A DNA stretch of 8,781 bases from positions 1 through 8,781 of the forward strand of contig CAZJXA010000143.1 of NCBI GenBank assembly GCA_964549785.1. Reading direction: 5' to 3'. This DNA is from JBEIUO01 sp964549785 (GTDB lineage Bacteria; Planctomycetota; Phycisphaerae; Phycisphaerales; UBA1924). A program made the translations under genes and the position numbers. The notes beneath the pieces were generated by a model, which saw only the letters and a program-made list of their open reading frames with translations, was not told where the DNA came from and made no database searches. Positions within the stretch are counted from its first letter, which is position 1. Each line of letters starts with the position of its first letter. Shown here one piece after another: positions 6,849-8,781 of this stretch.

Positions 6849-7825
6849 GCGGCGGCTCCCCCCGGGGACAGTCTCGGTTGCGGAAATCCAAGCGAGTCAA
6901 GAACGCTTCGAACCGCCGCGGGATACGCGATGCACTCCTGTTCAAAGACCCGTTCCGCGAGCGTTCCCGGCGTGTCGCCCGCCCGCACCGGGCACCTCCG
7001 CTGAAGGATGATCGGGCCGGTGTCGAAGGCCTCGTCGCACACGTGGACGGTGCAGCCGCTGTCGATATCACCGGAGGCCAACACCGCTTCGTGAACCCGC
7101 TGGCCGTGCATCCCCGCGCCGCCGAACTTGGGAAGCAGCCCCGGGTGAATGTTGAGAATTCGCCCCCGATACGGCTGCGGAACCGGAACGATCTTCAGAT
7201 AGCCCGCGAGAACGACGAGGTCGATCGCGTGCGCGGCCAAAGTTGCCTGAAACCGCTCGCTCGAAAGCGAGCCCGCCACAATCTCGACCGAGAGCCCACG
7301 CGTTCGGGCCCGATCAACGCCCGGACCCTCTCGGGACGAAATCACGTGGACAACCGCCGCGTTCACCCGGCGTTGTTCAATGGCGTCCAGAAGATTCGAC
7401 AACGTGCGACCACCTCCGGAGATCATCGCCAGCAGCCTCGGCGTTCGCCGGCCGGAACCGCCCCGCTCTTCCAGCACAGCCTCGACGGCTTCGTCCACCG
7501 TCCCCCGCGTCGCCAAAAGCGAATCCATATGGGTCAGCCGCATCGCGTGCCCCCAGATTTCATCATCACACGCGACCGCGTACCACCCGCACACCCCCCG
7601 GACTTCGTGCATCAGAATGATCGCAAGCGTCAGCGCCCTCTCCACCCTCACATCCGCCCCGCACAGGTCCAAGACCACCGAGTTGGCGTGCAGGCCCATC
7701 GCGTCCTTCACCTGCCCGACCACCGTCCCGCGCGCCAAGACCGTCTCCAGCGGCACCCACGGACGCGCGATCAGCACTCCCCTCCGCACTTCCAGCCCCG
7801 CGGCAACCGGTGAAGGATGGTCCAT
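6845..7825 (-). CDS. purN: STAS domain fused to glycinamide ribonucleotide formyltransferase (PurN)
   Basis: A 326-residue protein with two parts. Residues 130-318 are PurN, which moves a formyl group from 10-formyl-tetrahydrofolate to GAR in purine synthesis. Visible are the phosphate-binding SGGGRTLSN (136-144), VVLAGYLKI (204-212), and the catalytic set Asn226 and His228 in LNIHPGLLPKF plus Asp268 in DEAFDTGPIILQ. Residues 8-120 match a STAS domain: VVLDL (50-54), then helix, AVAC strand, helix with MRLTHMDSLLATRGTVDEAV. This closely parallels the neighbouring stand-alone STAS protein. The SSGL phospho-motif is lost, with Glu62 at the serine position. Normal PurN is about 190-215 residues and lacks this part. 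No stop separates the two halves. An internal start (for example GTG at 7477) could also yield free PurN. The ATG at 7825 is 12 bases after the upstream STAS stop, and TGAGG spans that stop. Confidence 0.9.
   Translation of the reverse strand: MDHPSPVAAGLEVRRGVLIARPWVPLETVLARGTVVGQVKDAMGLHANSVVLDLCGADVRVERALTLAIILMHEVRGVCGWYAVACDDEIWGHAMRLTHMDSLLATRGTVDEAVEAVLEERGGSGRRTPRLLAMISGGGRTLSNLLDAIEQRRVNAAVVHVISSREGPGVDRARTRGLSVEIVAGSLSSERFQATLAAHAIDLVVLAGYLKIVPVPQPYRGRILNIHPGLLPKFGGAGMHGQRVHEAVLASGDIDSGCTVHVCDEAFDTGPIILQRRCPVRAGDTPGTLAERVFEQECIAYPAAVRSVLDSLGFPQPRLSPGGAAA
6856..6863 (-). promoter_or_regulatory. ribosome binding site for the peptidase gene
   Basis: On the minus strand GGGGGGAG lies seven bases before the GTG at 6848, inside the last codons of the STAS-PurN gene. 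Together with the GTGA overlap it decides for GTG as the start and suggests coupled translation. Confidence 0.55.
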
Positions 7826-7837
7826 TGGCGGAACGCC

Positions 7838-8194
7838 TCACGAAACGAATGCAACCGCATCGTCAAATTTCGTGAAAATCTTGAGCATGCGGTCGATGTT
7901 GGTGATCTTCATCGACATCAGAATTTCGGGGCTTACCCCGCACACCGCGATCTTCCCCTTGGCCGCCTCCGCATGCTTCCGCAGAGTGATCAAAAGGCCC
8001 AGACCCGACGAACCCACCAGCAGCACGTGCCGAAGGTCGATGACCACCCGCCAGCCGGCGCTCGCCGCGGCCCCGCTGATGTCCGCGTGCAACCCGTCCT
8101 TCTCAAAGTCCCCGACCTTCGAGCAGAGAATTTCGGCGACCAACGCGGTTCCGACCGTGTACAACTTCACCCGCTCGTTCGCGACAATGCCCAT
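7838..8194 (-). CDS. STAS-domain protein, anti-sigma factor antagonist-like
   Basis: A 118-residue cytoplasmic protein consisting of a single STAS domain, the fold of SpoIIAA and RsbV. In partner switching these bind an anti-sigma kinase, and phosphorylation of one serine releases them. Here VVIDLRHVLLV (50-60) leads to the phospho-motif GSSGLGLL (61-68), with Ser62 at the SpoIIAA/RsbV phosphoserine position. The usual preceding Asp is Gly61. The rest is typical: a KIAVCGVSPEI strand-turn (81-91) and the final helix region MKITNIDRMLKIFTKFDDAVAFV. The start ATG has no clear ribosome site. No cognate kinase, phosphatase or sigma factor lies in the window, so the regulated partner is unknown. 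It appears to head a leftward operon with STAS-PurN and the peptidase. Confidence 0.88.
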   Translation of the reverse strand: MGIVANERVKLYTVGTALVAEILCSKVGDFEKDGLHADISGAAASAGWRVVIDLRHVLLVGSSGLGLLITLRKHAEAAKGKIAVCGVSPEILMSMKITNIDRMLKIFTKFDDAVAFVS

Positions 8195-8218
8195 AAGTGG
8201 TCAGAGCGTACCCGACCC

Positions 8219-8294
8219 AACCGGCTTTCGCGAACCCGGAATCGCCCGCCGGCGCACTCCAAAACCGGACTTTCTCCCCATTTCGCCCGCCGGC
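8219..8294. repeat. imperfect duplicated element in the divergent spacer
   Basis: Two related units lie upstream of the STAS gene. Unit one (8219-8253) reads AACCGG, CTTTC, a spacer, then TCGCCCGCCGGC. Unit two (8263-8294) reads AACCGG, ACTTTC, a shorter spacer, then the identical 12-mer TCGCCCGCCGGC. The 12-mers start 41 bases apart. Unit one also holds the 8-base palindrome TTCGCGAA (8227-8234). The arrangement could be paired operator sites or a local duplication. Nothing else is seen in this 170-base spacer apart from a possible promoter for the rightward gene. Confidence 0.4.
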
Positions 8295-8329
8295 TCGCTC
8301 TCTTTTCGGTCGATACGCGCGCCGGCCCC

Positions 8330-8357
8330 TTGCGAAACCGCGTCCATCCCGTATCTT
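8330..8357 (+). promoter_or_regulatory. possible promoter for the rightward gene
   Basis: TTGCGA (8330-8335) and TATCTT (8352-8357) are separated by 16 bases, a fair but weak match to a sigma-70-type promoter. The -10-like box ends only seven bases before the ATG at 8365, so transcription would begin at or next to the start codon. No ribosome site is visible there, which fits a leaderless message if the promoter is real. Confidence 0.25.
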
Positions 8358-8364
8358 CGTTTCC

Positions 8365-8781
8365 ATGAACACATCCACACCTTCCACCGCGTTCCTCTCT
8401 CTCCCCCACCTCTTGGAATTCGTCCAACGGGCCGCCCTCGACCAGGCTCTCGAACTCCTCTCAACCGTCGTCGGAATCAAAGAGAAATTGCAGGTCATCA
8501 AGACCATCTCCGCCTTCAAGTTGCAGCGTGCACCCGCCGACCCGGCCGCCCAACGCCCCGGCGAGTCCGAAAAACTTCCCGCCGTTCACATCGCATACCC
8601 ATCGCGGGGCGCTCCCCCAGTTGCCGCCCCAATAACCCTCGCCGTCTCCGCATTCAACACGCGGGGCGAGCCCACCGCCCCGGCCGCCTGCTCTCCCGCC
8701 CCAAACTCACCCGCACCGCGCCCAGCGCCGATCTCACCGCCGCCCGTTCGTCCCCACTCGCCGGCGGCCCACTTGGCTTCC
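8365..8781 (+). CDS. hypothetical protein with Ala/Pro-rich region, N-terminal part (runs off window)
   Basis: An open frame of 139 codons starts at ATG 8365 and reaches the right edge without a stop. Codon third positions favour C and G as in the neighbouring genes, which supports it as real. Residues 9-54 look helical and amphipathic (LPHLLEFVQRAALDQALELL, then IKEKLQVIKTISAFKLQ). From about residue 56 the sequence becomes low-complexity, rich in Pro, Ala and Ser (for example PAPNSPAPRPAPISPPPVRP), like a flexible linker. There is no signal peptide. I do not recognise the family, and function cannot be assigned from this fragment. It is divergent from the STAS operon and lacks a visible ribosome site. 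Confidence 0.6.
   Translation, partial: MNTSTPSTAFLSLPHLLEFVQRAALDQALELLSTVVGIKEKLQVIKTISAFKLQRAPADPAAQRPGESEKLPAVHIAYPSRGAPPVAAPITLAVSAFNTRGEPTAPAACSPAPNSPAPRPAPISPPPVRPHSPAAHLAS

Noticed and set aside
7429..7477. Separate purN gene starting at an internal GTG or ATG
   Set aside because: No stop codon ends the STAS half before PurN, so the simplest reading is one fused protein. An additional internal start is possible, but sequence alone does not show it.
6788..7813. 341-codon plus-strand open frame opposite STAS-PurN
   Set aside because: It has the same mirror-frame composition and no recognisable domain, and the minus strand holds a full PurN active site.
8103..8519. Minus-strand open frame across the divergent spacer
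   Set aside because: It overlaps the start of the STAS gene and runs antisense to the better-supported rightward frame. Its sequence shows no domain and an Arg/Gly-rich shadow composition.

Overview
The window is GC-rich, densely coding bacterial chromosome with strong G/C preference at third codon positions. Two protein features point, without proof, to a planctomycete, perhaps Phycisphaerae. One is the PurN sequence style (SGGGRT near the start of its domain and a GG.GM.G..VHEAVLASG stretch). The other is a large OstA/LptA-like outer-membrane-biogenesis protein. No database search was possible, so the taxonomic call is inference. There is no sign of phage, insertion sequence, CRISPR array or RNA gene.

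Layout. (1) The 3' part of an OstA/LptA-like protein runs rightward from the left edge to 1569. (2) A leftward cluster at 4762-1626 encodes a DinB-fold protein with cysteine-rich tails, L-aspartate oxidase (NadB, first enzyme of bacterial quinolinate/NAD synthesis) and an unrecognised lipoprotein. The last two are joined by a one-base TGATG overlap. (3) A divergent rightward gene at 4858-5247 encodes a YciA-type hotdog acyl-CoA thioesterase. (4) A second leftward cluster at 8194-5349 encodes a stand-alone STAS protein, a STAS-PurN fusion and an exported metallopeptidase with a C-terminal PDZ domain. The last two share a GTGA overlap. (5) After a 170-base divergent spacer, a rightward gene of unknown function starts at 8365 and leaves the window.

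The most notable item is the in-frame fusion of a degenerate STAS domain to glycinamide ribonucleotide formyltransferase, directly downstream of a second, more canonical STAS gene. At the phosphorylatable serine position of the stand-alone protein (Ser62) the fused domain has Glu62. This suggests, as inference only, that a purine-synthesis enzyme is tied to a STAS-type partner-switching or scaffold circuit. Also worth attention are the cysteine-rich extensions on both ends of the DinB-like protein, a 10-bp inverted repeat that contains the stop codons of two convergent genes, and an imperfect duplicated element upstream of the STAS operon.

No stretch over 300 bases lacks a gene. The largest spacers are 8195-8364, 5248-5348 and 4763-4857.
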